Assembly (NCBI GenBank): GCA_005784505.1
Contig: VCAZ01000035.1
Span: 1,728,001-1,792,000 of the forward strand
DNA: 64,000 bases
Direction: 5' to 3'
Source: Bagarius yarrelli
Lineage: Eukaryota > Chordata > Actinopteri > Siluriformes > Sisoridae
Under the pieces are notes generated by a model, which saw only the letters and a list, made by a program, of their open reading frames with translations, was not told the origin of the DNA and made no database searches. Both the position numbers and the translations under genes were made by a program. This document shows positions 47,463-60,599 of this stretch, piece after piece. Position 1 is the first letter of the stretch. Each line of letters begins with the position of its first letter.

Positions 47463-47744
47463 ACAGAGGCTCTTAATCTCTTAATATGCATCTGGTGTGT
47501 TTACTACTAAGACGAAGGTCAACGGTGTCTGACTTCGCTCGTGTCCTCCCAATGAGTGACGGTATTAAATAAATGAAAAGTTCGATTTGAAAAGCTCTTT
47601 GGTGTGAAATATAAATCTGGGGAATTTATAGAAACCTGCACTGTGGGGTGATGGGATTAAAGTAGGCTTGCACCAATCTTTAACCATATTCTTGTAAACT
47701 GTACTTAAAAAATGTACTGTAAGGATATACACTCGCAGTCCACT

Positions 47745-48080
47745 TTAATGCAACATTCAGTGCGTTAACATGCACCCTGCTAATGCGATTATTGTGAGCT
47801 TAAAGCAATATTGCGATTGAATTTTCTCATGTATGTGCAACTGGGGAAATTGTTGTGGGTAGAGATGTTATTTAAAAAAATGAAAAAAGATGTCTAATTG
47901 TCTCATGATAAAAAAAAAAATAAAGAACTTTACCTCATGTAAATGCAATTCTTCAAACTAAATAATGCGATTAAGTAATCTCGGCAAGCATAATTATATC
48001 AAAATAGGCGGTGTACACGGAATATATGCATGTAAACCCCTTAATTTCATTATTACCAATCTGACCGAAGTGCGCGTGTT
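47745..48080. repeat. Possible eroded DNA transposon
   Basis: Blocks of ATGCACCCTGCTAATGCGAT and ATGTAAATGCAATTCTTCAA, GTGTACACGGAATATATGCA resemble a dispersed fish repeat with short inverted terminal motifs. No termini or target duplication defined. Confidence 0.3.
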
Positions 48081-48181
48081 CTCAGGACATACTCGAATGA
48101 TGACACGCACCACAATTCTACGCAAAATAACACAATTATAGCATTTAACATGCATATTAAATGATTACTTCTGTATTTCTT

Positions 48182-48222
48182 ACATTATCCCGAAGACGCC
48201 CTTATCCAGAGCGACGTACAGA
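48182..48222 (-). repeat. Family A SINE tail fragment
   Basis: AAGACGCCCTTATCCAGAGC followed by GACGTACAG is the reverse of the family A tail; the rest of the element is absent. Confidence 0.6.
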
Positions 48223-49369
48223 AGTACTTTAAGACTCACCATTGAACAGATCAATACTGGTAGACTAGATTACAAAACAAAGTGTAGCAACCCACAAAAC
48301 TTCTGGAAAGAGCAACAAAACGAGCTTTTTTTTATTTATTTTTTTTTTATTTTAAGTGCCAGGTTTAAAGAAAGTGGTAGGTCCCAGATTACATGATATT
48401 TATGGAAAGTTCATTCCACCATTCTTGCGCCAGAAGTCTTAAGGCAGACCTAAATTCCAGGTATAGACGGAAATCCCAGGGGGTGTCGGACACAAACCCC
48501 CCCCCCCATCTGAGGGTTGTCCCCCCCTGATTAAAAAACAAGCTGACGCTGTCTATTGTAAATAATAATGTCTGTGTATGCTCTGTAAGTAATACATACA
48601 CAGAGAAAAAGCATGTTTTAAGTTTAGAAACCTGGTTCGAGTGAACAAAGTTGTGGAACTCCAGTAAGTTCTGCTGTCGATGCTGTTTCGCAGGATGAAG
48701 TGATTTTCTCTTTAATACAGATAATAATGATGTTTTTTTTTTGATGGATTGTAATGTCTATAATGGACACGACCGTGACGTGTCCTGGTGCGACCGCAAC
48801 AGCTTGAAGTTTAAACACAGGATGAGACAAAGTGACCATTGCAAAAAAATTCACACTACCTAAGAAATGATACAGGGAAAAATCCATTTACAGTATCTAG
48901 TAAAGGCAAATATCATTTTAACGGGCTTTATTGTTGCGTCTCGCCGCATCGCGCCACTCATGTTTGGTGTACTGCGTGTGAACTGATACAGTATTTACAT
49001 AATATTTACCCTGTTTTTTTGCTCAATGTGATATTAAGTGGGAGATCTTTCTTTTATAAAGGAAACGTTTTCACAATAACAGTCTTAATTTAAGTTTAGA
49101 TTTTATTGCATTTTGGTGGCTTTCATTGTAAACTTTTTTTAAAGACATCGCAATAAATAACAACAAATGGTTTTGAGAAAAAATATTTGTAAGGAGAATA
49201 ACGACTGGTCTTTTTGCTACACTAGTCCCCAATTTTAGCTGTATTCTGTATCTTCTTCAAAAATTGTTCTTGGGAAATTTTATGTTTATTGTCCCCACCA
49301 AGTGTTGGACAGAATTTACGCCCCTGATTCAGAGTAGCCAAAAATACAAGTACAAATACAAGTAAGGAA

Positions 49370-49543
49370 GTGGTGACTCATAGTTAAGGTGTTGGACTAC
49401 CAACTTGAAGATTGTGGCTTCGATTCCCAGCTCCACCTAGGCCACCACTGCTGGGCCCTTGAGCAAGGTCCTTAGTTCTGTAAAAGAGATAAATGTAAGT
49501 CGCTCTGAATAAGGATGTCTGCCAAATGCTGTAAATGTAAACG
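49370..49543 (+). repeat. tRNA-derived SINE, family A
   Basis: Head GTGGTGACTCATAGTTAAGG with GGCTTCGATTCCC, middle GGGCCCTTGAGCAAGG, tail CGCTCTGAATAAGGATGTCT and GTAAATGTAAACG. Confidence 0.8.
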
Positions 49544-51777
49544 TAAGTTTCGAGGTAATAATGTTTAAAGCTCCTTGAGAGAGAGTAATAAAGTATCGAA
49601 TGATAAGAATATTCAAGTTATTAGTAACTTTGGATCTGATTAAATTAAGACAAAATCCTGAATCCAGAAAAATGCTAACAATCGACTACATGAAATACAC
49701 ATAAAATAGACAAAAGAAGTCGATGTGTGAGATTTTATAGTAATGACGTTAAGGTTAAAGTGTCCATAGTTACAGAATCCTCCTTTTAGTCATTATCATG
49801 AAACATTTTCTCAGGTTGGAGCTGGAATTTCTGTACGCTGATATGTCGGCTTGCTTTGGCCACACACAAGGTATCGTAACTGTTCTTTTTTTTACTCCTT
49901 GGATTAAACAGTATGTACTTTAGACAAGTGCAGCCTTTCGCAAAATCATCCGCAGACTATTATAGCCATGTCATTATACGTAACATGATGGAAACTACTC
50001 ATCAAAACTACATTTTCATAATTAACATTTAATAGTAAGGGAGGAACACTATCAAATATAGCGAAGGAAAAAAAACATCTACGATTAAAAATTAGCTTGT
50101 GTGACATTAAAAGGCCAGTTAGATCTATCTATCTATCTTTTTTTTTTTAAGATATTTTTTGACAGACAGTAATGATATGGGGAAGATGCAGAAAGAGGAG
50201 GATGGAACCGGAAAGGACCCGAGCCGGAATCGAACCCAGGTTGCCATCGGAGTGAACTATGCATGTGGGTGCCGGTCTATTATGCGTCTTAGGGAAAGCT
50301 ACTTATCTTCCGTTTAAGTAGTACGTGTTTGTAATTTGTTACAAAGCTAAATTTAATCTGCAAGCAGCGCTTAAAGGATCTCTCACACCCAGGCTTACCA
50401 CCGCCTGGTGACTTTATTACACAGCGAAAAGGAGGAATATTTCTAAAAACCGTTATATGTGTCAAACGTCTTGCTGCAGCTAGTGGATGACTGACATTAA
50501 GTAAAACAGTGCCACTTGTTTGTATTGTTGCGTCACAGGGCAGATCAGACATTGAATGCCTGGGCTATGACCTTGTCCGGTTTCATGGTGAGACATCAAC
50601 ATTAACCTTTTTACCACACTTATATGTATATTTTCAGTATCTCTGCAACATGTGCCAAGTTTCATGACTTTTCATCCTCTGATTTAAAGGAGATGCATTA
50701 CTGTGGATTTTTATACTCATTAGCACACAGTACAGACTTTAAAGGATCACAACACAGTCTGCACAGTTTATGGCTTAGGGTCACAGCTTTATCGTTGTTT
50801 TTTTTTCTTCTGTTTGCTTTTGGGCTTCGTGTCTGCGTTCCGATGATGGAGGCGCTGTGCCGGCTAAGGGATGTGAAGGAATGTGCGGAATCATCCCTGC
50901 TTGATCCCATGATGGCAGTTCAGAACAATGGCTGCTTTTCATAGGAACACCCCAGTGCTGTCATCCCTGTCCCACTTCAATGATGCCATTGTAGATTGTG
51001 TGTGTGTGTGTGTGTGTGTGAGAATAAACTTGTATACATTTTACATAATGCTTTTTCTCTTCTTGTTTCCTGTGATAGGTACACATTTCCTGTAATTTAA
51101 TCTGAAAAGGAGAACTAACATAGCGGCTTTGAGTTATACGAGCTGTCACCTTAATAAAACGGCTGAACGGTTATAAATGTTCGGTCGTCTGTCACAGCTA
51201 AACTGGATTTTATTGAGCTGTAGCCATGTTCGGGTATACCGAATAAATAGTTTAAACATAAAAAACTGTTTTCAAAATAAGCAAAATTTAAATTTTTAGC
51301 TAAATAACTGTTTTCCCTGTACGAAGGCTTAAGATCAGTAATTAGTCTATCACTTTCTGGTAATCCCCTGGCCTGCTGCCCATGCCACCACTTCCTCCAA
51401 GACTGTATGGCGCCTCCTACTCATTGGCTTTTTACTACCCTATCAGTCCCAAGCAGAACTGTCATCCAAAAAAGGTGTTCTCGAAATGAGGGTTTCCAAC
51501 CACTAGAGCCGTACAGGAAGTTGGAAACAGGAAACTGGTGGTTACATGCTGCCACTTTCACTCTTCCATGTTTCTTTTTGAAAAAAAACCCGTAACTAGT
51601 TAATGGTACATGTGGGCAAAAGTGTGCAGTTTATTTCCAAATCATATTAGTTGCAGCTGAATGTAAAAACCATTTCATCTATCGACGAGGTTGTAAACTG
51701 TACTTTTATAATTTTATATAAAAACTGATTGATTCAAAACACTTTTTTTTTTTAAGTAGCTGTTTCTTCTCTCGCAG
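49544..51777. other. mafg: mafg intron 1, distal part
   Basis: Mostly unremarkable, with a GT tract at 50998-51020. The stretch 50480-50950 is less AT-rich and apparently unique. No further exon is supported. Confidence 0.35.
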
Positions 51778-51844
51778 ATCTGTGTGGCTTACACGCACCT
51801 CGTGTGGCATGACGACCACTAACAAGGGAAACAAAGCCTTGAAG
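51778..51844 (+). CDS. mafg: mafg first coding exon (coding part 51809-51844, residues 1-12)
   Basis: Acceptor TCTCGCAG ends at 51777. After 31 nt of leader the ATG at 51809 encodes MTTTNKGNKALK and the exon ends phase 0 at AAG|GTGTGT. The tiny first coding exon matches the gene structure of mammalian small Mafs. Confidence 0.92.
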
Positions 51845-53136
51845 GTGTGTCACCTTTTTATATGTACTGTTCTTGAAATTACATATTTACCAGTGGTGGA
51901 AAAAGTACTGAAACTTCTTCTGCTTATCTAAAAGTATTGTTACTTAAACAAATAATTAACTTGAGTCCAAGTAGAAGTACTGAAACAAATGACTCAAGTA
52001 AGAGTAAATAAGTATTTTGTTGCTCGATTTACTGTGTTACAAAGTATTTCAATGTGTAAAATGTGATTTTTAAACCATTTTAGGTGCAAGAAGGTGTGAA
52101 AGTGATCTTGATTCAGCACATCTGGTCTGTTTTCTGTGCTGCCCACATAGAAACCTGCAGAACCTTTCATAGTCTGCACATTCTAAATTGATTTATTTTT
52201 TTTATGTCTTATAAATCTTATACATAATTGTCACAATAGCCTCATAAACACAGTCAGTTTTGTCTAAGAATAAAAAATAAATTGCGCTAATTACTTCATT
52301 TTCTTGTCTTATCATGTACGTAACCCTTAACTTCACCCTACTTAAGTGTCAGACAGAACTGAACTACTAAATGTTATAAACAAGTACAAAATCTAAAAAA
52401 AAAAACAGTCCTTAGCTCATGAAAAGCCATTAGCTCAGTATATAAATAAATCTAAGTATATAATAATAAGTATATAAGTATATAATAAACAATAGCAGTG
52501 GCTAACGACTTGATTGGCTCCTGATTGGCTCCTGTACCACAATTTAGTTACACTCAAAAAAAAGTTGAAAAAAATACTTGTAATTGGTCACTTTCCACCA
52601 TTGACATTCCCCTCTTTTTTCTATTTCGTTCCTCATTTCTTCCCGTTGTATTTTAGGTGAAGCGGGAGCCAGGCGAGAATGGCACGAGCCTTACAGACGA
52701 TGAGCTGGTGTCTATGTCGGTGCGCGAACTCAACCAGCACCTGCGAGGCCTCTCCAAGGAGGAGATCGTACAGCTGAAGCAGCGGCGGCGCACACTTAAA
52801 AACAGGGGGTATGCCGCCAGCTGCCGAGTCAAGCGTGTCACTCAGAAAGAGGAGCTTGAGCGGCAGAAGGCCGAGCTCCAGCAAGAGGTGGAGAAGCTCG
52901 CTTCAGAGAACGCCAACATGAAGGTGGAGCTCGATGCTCTGCGCTCCAAATACGAGGCGCTGCAGAGTTTCGCCAGGACTGTGGCTCGTGCTCCTGCGGT
53001 GCCCATTAACAACGCACCCATTCCCGTTTCCGCCCGCGGGTCTCTGGCCTCCGTCATCGGGCCACTCGTACCGGGGAAGGTGGGCGCCACCAGTGTCATC
53101 ACGATAGTAAAATCAAAAACAGATGCCAGGTCTTAG
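51809..53136 (+). CDS. mafg: Small Maf bZIP transcription factor MafG (gene span; two coding exons)
   Basis: Joining 51809-51844 and 52657-53136 gives 171 residues; human MAFG has 162. Visible in order are an N-terminal SUMO-acceptor motif VKRE (residues 13-16, Lys14), the Maf extended homology region (about 24-50), the basic region with the Maf signature NRGYAASCR (61-69), and a leucine zipper with a perfect heptad of L79, L86, L93, M100, L107, L114. As in all small Mafs there is no activation domain. Small Mafs act in the nucleus as heterodimers with Nrf, p45 or Bach proteins at MARE/ARE sites, or as repressive homodimers. The start MTTTNKGNKALK and the end TSVITIVKSKTDARS identify MafG rather than MafK or MafF. 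The extra length lies in a Pro/Ala/Ile-rich segment after the zipper (about 124-136). Confidence 0.97.
51892..52606. mobile_element. Non-autonomous DNA transposon in the mafg coding intron
   Basis: Ends read CAGTGGTGGAAAAAGTACTG and, at the far side, TCACTTTCCACCATTG, an imperfect inverted repeat. Inside are repeated AAGTACT/AGTACTT motifs near both ends and AT-rich filler. This matches a common teleost hAT-like element; a target duplication was not clear. It fills most of the 812-bp intron. Confidence 0.55.
52657..53136 (+). CDS. mafg: mafg last exon (residues 13-171 and stop)
   Basis: Acceptor TTGTATTTTAG ends at 52656; the exon opens with GTG, encoding Val13 of VKREPGEN, so GTG here is not a start codon. 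It carries the whole bZIP and C-terminus. TAG stop at 53134-53136. Confidence 0.95.
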   Translation: MKREPGENGTSLTDDELVSMSVRELNQHLRGLSKEEIVQLKQRRRTLKNRGYAASCRVKRVTQKEELERQKAELQQEVEKLASENANMKVELDALRSKYEALQSFARTVARAPAVPINNAPIPVSARGSLASVIGPLVPGKVGATSVITIVKSKTDARS

Positions 53137-54277
53137 TACAGGCCAGTGAGGGGAGTAAGGAGCGAGCGCGAGAGAAAGGGGCTTGGTCAGTGCATCAGGA
53201 TTTAGGCGCGGGACAGATCGGCAAGAGGTCAAATCGGTGCAAATTGTTCCAGATTTCTGTCATGGAGACAGACAAAAAGGACTAGTGTCTAAAAAGACAG
53301 CGTCCTCAACAGGTTCTAATATGTTCACTCGAATTGGTCAGTACAGTATTTTTCTGTACACACTTCCAAACCAAAGCCACCATCGGGGACGATTCGGAGG
53401 ACTGGGCTTCCAGAAAATTCTTCATTTTCTTCTAGTATTAAAGAATTTCCAAGAATTTAAAAAAGAAGCCCTATTTGCGACTTCAATAAGTGCTGGATTT
53501 ATAGTCTTTATAAACTGTATTATTATTTTCAGATTTTTATGCAATATTTTAAATTCTCTGTGTCGCTGTTTTTGTACCTACTAGTCAGAGAATTTACAAA
53601 CACAAGGATGTGAAATAAATTTTAACAAGAAATCCTATAAAACTGGGTTAAAGTTAGTGATGAAAGCTTGTCCATGACACACACCTTCAGAGCTGTGTGT
53701 GATCTTCATGTTCTTCCTATGTTTATACTGACCTGCACTGGTTTCTGGATCTCCCACTCCGAGACGCCTCCAGCCCCGAATACGCTTCTCTCTTTTGCGC
53801 CCCCCCCCTTTACCGTTGCCTAATTTCGTGCACTGACCAGCCAGAGACGAGACGAGATGAGATGAGACGAGAGGAATCAGCTGATGATATTCGTATGGTA
53901 GCTATCAGGATAACTGAGACCAGTTTATGTAATTGGGTAGTCCTTTTTTTTTCCATAAGAAATTTAAAAAATGATGTATTTCTTTTATAACAACTTATTG
54001 ACAAGGCAATAAGATCCTTATGTTGTGGAAAGTCAAGCTGCTGATTTTAGTTTCCTTTGTGAGGCTTGTGAAATTTTGTCATGTGGTTTTTATGCTGGCA
54101 AAACTGCATTTTCTTGAACGATCTTTGTTAATTTACAAAATTATTATTATTATTATTAACATTATTATCATAATTATTATTATTATCTTTCCCTGTTTTA
54201 TGCTTCCTAAATGACTCATCGTCCTCTTTTGTCCCCTTTTATCAATATAGACAAATTAAAAAAAATTATTGTTCTCG

Positions 54278-54283
54278 AATAAA
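54278..54283 (+). terminator. mafg: mafg proximal polyadenylation signal (candidate)
   Basis: AATAAA in CTCGAATAAAAG followed within 6 nt by an A-run. It would give a 1.15-kb 3' UTR. An A-run in genomic DNA can also cause false priming, so it is not proof. Confidence 0.35.
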
Positions 54284-54723
54284 AGTTAAAAAAAAAAAAA
54301 GGACATTATAAAAATAGGGACTATCCGGCTGCATAAACCGGCAATCTCTTTCAAGCTTTACCATAAAATCTGTCGCTGTGACGTTACGTAACGTATTCTA
54401 AGATTCTTTGTCTATATGGTGAAGTCTTGAATTTTATATAAAAACACACATAGAGTATCTTGCATTATTTATAAAACATTTAAAAAAAAAAAAGAACTAT
54501 AAAGTTGTTTGATATCTCTCTTTTTTGCAATTGTACCAAAAGTGGCTTAACTATTGAAGTCGATAGCTTTTTCTAGTAACTAGGCGCGTAAAACTGTGGA
54601 CTAGCGCGTGTGGTGTGACGTGTAAGTGATAAGGTGATGGTACTGTTCACTATTTTTGGATGTGATGCTTTTTCTGTTATTTTTCACCAAACTCAGGTGA
54701 TGGACATGTTACCCACAAGCCTT

Positions 54724-54755
<32 letters not shown>

Positions 54756-55166
54756 CTTCTCCTCCTCAATGCAGCTGATTAGACGGAGTTAAAATCGGAA
54801 CTTTTTGTTGATTTAATTGATTGTCATTTTTTTAATGATTAGCTTATCCTGCCAGGAACTCTGAGCACTCGGCTCGTTTGCAGCGTGTAAAAGCCGTCCC
54901 GTGTGGCCTAAAGTGTAATAGCAGTGTTGAGTGCTTTTGCACTCGAATGCCGACGGGACCGGACGCGGTTTCCTTGGCATCAGCAACACTGCTTCTTTTG
55001 TGCCCCATTTAGTAACAACTATTCTGACACCTTGTCTTTGTCATAAAGTAAAGTGAGTTAAGGAAGGAAAATAAAAGCCCTCTCAGGAAAATAACTCTAT
55101 AGTGAAGGATTGTGGGAGACATGTTAAAGACCCAGTGGTTTCATCACTTTTGTTTGATAAAGTCTT

Positions 55167-55203
<37 letters not shown>

Positions 55204-55432
55204 TGACGTGTGATTTTGTTTTTTGTTTATTTTTTATTTTTATTTTTTTATATTTTTGGTGTAAACTGTTTCTATAGTAGATTCTATTTAATATGTTCTG
55301 TTATTTTTTCCCTTATTTGTCATTTTCTATTTAAATGCCAGGAAAGTGACACTGCACTGATTTTTCAACAAGCAAAACGAAACAGACAAAGCATTGTAGT
55401 GCATCTCTTTTTCTCTATCTCTCTCTCTCTTT

Positions 55433-55470
<38 letters not shown>

Positions 55471-55499
55471 GTGCTTTTTTTTTTTTTTGTTAGTTTCCT

Positions 55500-55539
<40 letters not shown>

Positions 55540-58068
55540 CCTTTCGTTCTATGGCCAAGAAGTGCAAAAAAAGGATAACGAATAAGATAACACAACAGTT
55601 CAAAAAACAAAGTAGAAATTCAGAAAATAAAATAAAAGTTAAGAAAATACAACAATTCTAAAAAAAAAAAAAAAATTTGAAATCACATAACAAAAACAAA
55701 AAATTCTGACGACACCAAATCAGAAAACAAAACAACAAATCAGAAAACGGAATTACGAACCCGAAAAATAATAAAATAAAATCGAAAGCACAATGACAAT
55801 TCAGACAAACCAGAAAAGGTAGCTGATTGGCTGAGACGTCTGTCACTCAAGATATACAAGAAGAAGAAATTGTGTATCTAACTTTATTCAATTTCCAGTC
55901 ATTGTGAAGAGAAGCTATGCATATTTAACCTTTGACAAAACCTTCAAGATCTGTTAATATAGTGAACTGCAGAAATTTGTCAGGTTGCCATATTTTGATA
56001 CACACTATTAGCAAGATATTTCAACACATTCAGACACACACAAATCCACTTTGTACTGCAGCCGGCTGCTTTACTTCCTGTATATATTGAGTGACAGCTG
56101 TCTGGTCCAATCAGCGGTAAAAAAAATCCTTTCACAAACTATACTTGCCTTTTTCAGTTTGTCTAAATTGTCATTGTGTTTTTGCTTTTGTAATTTTATT
56201 TCCTGCTTTGTTATGTTGTTTTGCACTGCTTGTCCACCGTACTTTTGTTAAGCTTTAAGCTGTTGTTTAAAGGAGCACTACTACAAAATGTAAAAAAACA
56301 AACAAAAACAAATGTAAATCATTATGCTGAGATGTTCTTCAAGCACTGTACGCAGTAATGGTACCGATTTAGAAGTGTTTTTCTAGTCATATTCCTTTAA
56401 GTTTTCTTTTCATAGCAAATGTTAGTAGGTTCAATGCAAAAAAAAAAAAAAGCTCAATTAGGCCTTAAAAACTTTTACACCAGCCAAAATTTGTTCATTC
56501 TTGTGCATCACGCTTCACTGTCCCCCAGAGATTAAGGTCGGGGTTCTGAGCATCATCACACCTGATTCATCTCAGAAAGGGCTTCATGTTTAGCATATGA
56601 ACTGAATCCGGTGTGTTTGTAAGTATTAGTAAGTTTTGTTACTGTTTTGGGAACCCGGTTAAAGCGACAATCTGCAGATACAGACGGCATGTGACTTTTA
56701 GTTTAAAGCTATAATCAGTAGCCAGGTGTTAAAGACCGGTTTGTCATTGTCATCCTGATATTACATGAGTGTGGGACGATATAAGTGAATTTCATGTCTA
56801 GGAATCTGTTACTAAATGCACTGACTGTAGATTAAATTCACCGAAATGCTTGCCGGATGCTGCTGGACCGTATCACTTTATCAAAGTGTCGCTGTTGATT
56901 GTTTTACCCCCAGTCCACTTCAGGTTTGTGATGATGGGGGGGCTTTAAACATATTAAGCTCTGTTTAAGCTGCACTTATCTGGCATTTAGGTCTAAATAA
57001 TTATTGTGGGTCTATTTGTCTTTATTATTTATTCTTCTTTTAATTCGATTAGAATTCAGTGTAAATGAAGGAAAAACTTCTTCTGACTGCTTAATCTGTG
57101 AATTTGTTCTGTAATGAAGTCTTTGGTCCATTTTTGGCGTTGCTTTCGTAATCAGTGGTGCCGTTTCTCCTATCGGCTGTGGCAGTTCTGTGCGACGTTT
57201 CTGTGAGCGTGTGTGTGTGTGTTTTTAAAGGGTTAAACTAACTAACGCTACTAGCTTCCTAGCAAAACAATGCCGTGCTCTTCATGGAAGTGCTTATGAT
57301 CCAGGTAGCGCCACTGCCTAATACTTTTTAGATGTGCACTCCTCCTCTTCCTGACTGGTGGTGGGGAGGGGGGCGGGGTGACTCGGCTGGTTCACGTACG
57401 TCATTGTTGTCGTCGTCATGGTGACTTGGTGTAGAAGTGAACATATGAGTTATATGCAAATGTGGGTGGTAGGGAAGATAGGGTTTCTTTTTTTTTCTTT
57501 TATTTATTTTTAGCAACCACAAACAATGCGTCTTTTTTCATTTTTCCATTTGTTTGATTGTTTCAGCTTGTTTTTTTGTTGTTTTTTTTCTTAAGGTGCT
57601 TTATTTGCATGTATGAATATCATATTTCTGCTAAAAAAATCCAGCTACCAGATGCCAAAAAAACACAGACTGAGCTGCTCAAGCTGGTAAACTATCTTTG
57701 CCAGCTGGTAGAAACAGTTATTGAATTCCTGCCACTAATTCTACATCTTAGATGGAGCGACGCTTAAGGGGGAATAGAAATTATTTCATACAACCCGAAA
57801 TTGCTGGTGGCGTCCAGATTATAGGCAAATTATTTATTTAAAAGAAATAAACACCAAGGCAGGTGGAAAATACTTGAAGATTTATTGATCGAAATAGTAA
57901 AGTAGTAAAAAAAACCAAAAAAACTTAAGATCTGCCAAAGATCAGTTCAGTCTGTGGTTTTTGCAGCTGGTCAGACAAAGTTGGATTTATTCAGCAGAGA
58001 TTGCGATTAATCCACTCGGGTAATGCAACAATCAACATTAAACAATGCAACAATTACCATTTACTCGG

Positions 58069-58696
58069 GATGCACCGATACCACTTTTTAAAGACAGAGT
58101 ACAAATACCGATACCAATAACTGTTTCCTTTTTTTGGGGTTAGTTGTATGACCATGGCCGGACCAGGCTCTGGTAGCGCCCCTTATTTACCCAATTCTAA
58201 ATTACAGATCAGTCTTACAACTAAACACGACTGGATTGCTTCGTTGCAAAGTCATCGATGAATTGTGTTAACTGCTAAAAGTATTTTTTGCCTAATATAT
58301 GGGTGTAGGAGCGCATACTGATCACAAGAGGGCAAAAAAACAGACTGCAGTCATTTTGCGCCCAAGGAAACTGCCTATGTCGCCTATGCCACAGGCCGGT
58401 CCTGTGTTTGGCTCTCGAATTATCTCCTGCCATTTTCTCTCGTCATGCAAGGGTTTGCTGAAGTGTTGGTTGCCGAGTGTTAGCGTTGCTGCCTGCGCCA
58501 ACTTCTCTGTGCTCATTTTGTGAGTCTGGAGTGTGCGACTTGTCATGTCGCAGCTGCCGGTGTCTTTGTGCACTAAAAGTTCTGTCAATGACATCAAAAG
58601 GGGCATCTGTCTTTGGTATCCGAGTGTTTTTACGAGTATGAGTACAGGAGCTTGGTATCGGGCCAGATATCGATACCACTATCCATATCGGTGCAT
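58069..58696. mobile_element. Candidate MITE with GGGATGCACCGATA termini
   Basis: CGGGATGCACCGATACCA at one end and TATCGGTGCATCCC at the other are inverted repeats, each followed inside by GATACC/GGTATC motifs. This terminal sequence is common in fish repeats. The 600-bp interior contains apparently unrelated unique-looking sequence. An exact target duplication was not found; ACCATT occurs close to both ends. Confidence 0.6.
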
Positions 58697-60057
58697 CCCT
58701 ACCATTCGCCTAAAAACAGTTTCCACTGATGCAGTAATACAACATCTTTTTAATAGCGAATACACCTTTTTCATCCTCTTTCCAAAATAGTGCTGTCTCC
58801 CAGGAGAAAGACCCAGTGGATATTAAAAGCAAACTGAGACCATCCTGGGAACAGCTTTAAGAATAGGCTCAGACGCCAGCTTAAGATGATCTTGCTGAGA
58901 ACAATGTGTGTGTAACCACCAACTCGCACTCGTTTGACCCTGAGCCACAGCCGGCTCTTTTGTCAGATCAGTAGAAAGCAGCAGGCTGACTGGGCTCCCG
59001 CTCTGGTCTCAGGTGTCTGTTTCTGTTGCTGTGCAAAATCGCAAGACTTTTTTGTCCTACTTCTCTTGCTGCAGAGTGTAAAGTATAGCGTGTAACTACG
59101 CCGTGCCACGTTTCCACGTCAGACCCGATGACTTCTATTCGTTCTTGCCCGCGCTGTTGCATTCCCAGTTGCCTTTCACTTCAGGCCTCTCGGGAGGATC
59201 ATTGCGAGATTTCATTTCTTCTCAAAGACAAATGAGTCTCAAAATCTACACGTCTGTCATCCCCTGTTAAGTTTTAACCAAGAAACCCAGATTTCCGCCT
59301 GAATTTAAGCGCCGTGGGCAGATTAAATCATTAACCTCTTCCCGCACTGCTGTTGGAATTGGTAACATTGTTGTCTTTGGCGTTTTTGGGCTCGCTTATC
59401 ACGGCGTGTAAATTTTCTTCCAAGTACATGACGTATAAATTAATCAAACGAGGATCCCCACATACTGTCGGATATTTTCTATAATTGTATTGATGGCACT
59501 CCTGTTGTGCTTTTTCAGCTTTTGGTGCTTGTTGACTTTCTTACTTGTTTGTGTGAAGCGGAAATTAATGTATTGTTTAATGCTGAATTCATTTGTATGC
59601 AGCACTTCAAAATTATTCATCCCATTTCATAGACCAATTTTTTTTTTCTCTCTTTTATAATTTTTCGAGAGCTTCAGCACTCAAACTGCTGAGAGTCCAA
59701 CTGAAGGATTTCATCCTAGGAGTAACGTTTTATCCCCTACAATACTTAAAATATAAATTGAGAGGTAACGAATATGAAAAGCATCATCATATCATTTATT
59801 TTTTTTTTTCTGGGGTGTAATGAATTCTGTCACAGTACTTTGTATGGGAGTTATACATGCATTAAAAGTCCATTTAATTGTAAGTATTTATCAACTAAGT
59901 TATTGTACTTTTTTGGAATTTGTAGATAAATAATATAATGTATTGGTATATTAATGATGAAATTAACTGTATCAGTAAGTCTGGGGCGTCTTTTAATTTA
60001 TTGATGTATATACTGTATGTTTGTTGATATACAGCTTCCTTTATTTTGTATATGACC

Positions 60058-60063
60058 AATAAA
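60058..60063 (+). terminator. mafg: Distal polyadenylation signal (candidate)
   Basis: AATAAA in GACCAATAAATAC just before the large ATCT array. Could be the end of a long mafg 3' UTR; equally it may be chance. Confidence 0.25.
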
Positions 60064-60102
60064 TACATTTTGAAAAACAATTTTGTCCATGTGTCCATCT
60101 AA

Positions 60103-60505
<403 letters not shown>

Positions 60506-60599
60506 GTGTTTAATTTGATCTAAATATATGACCCAGTTTATCCGTATTAAGAATCTTCTAACCAAACTGCATGTTTAGATTTTTTTTTTAATTAAAAGC

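Larger units (their letters stand above)
53137..60063 (+). other. mafg: mafg 3' UTR (extent uncertain) and downstream DNA
   Basis: No exon follows the stop. AATAAA signals occur at about 53615, at 54278-54283 (followed by an A-run) and at 60058-60063. Mammalian MAFG has a 3' UTR of several kilobases, so the end could be at 54.3 kb or well beyond. The stretch includes T-runs (54727-54755, 55168-55202, 55503-55534), ATT repeats (54142-54187) and a CT tract (55429-55465). Sequence at 54840-55080 and 58790-59480 looks unique and less AT-rich. Confidence 0.4.

Noticed and set aside
53183..53584. 133-codon open frame after the mafg stop
   Set aside because: It lies in the 3' UTR, shows no domain and has no separate promoter or splice signals.
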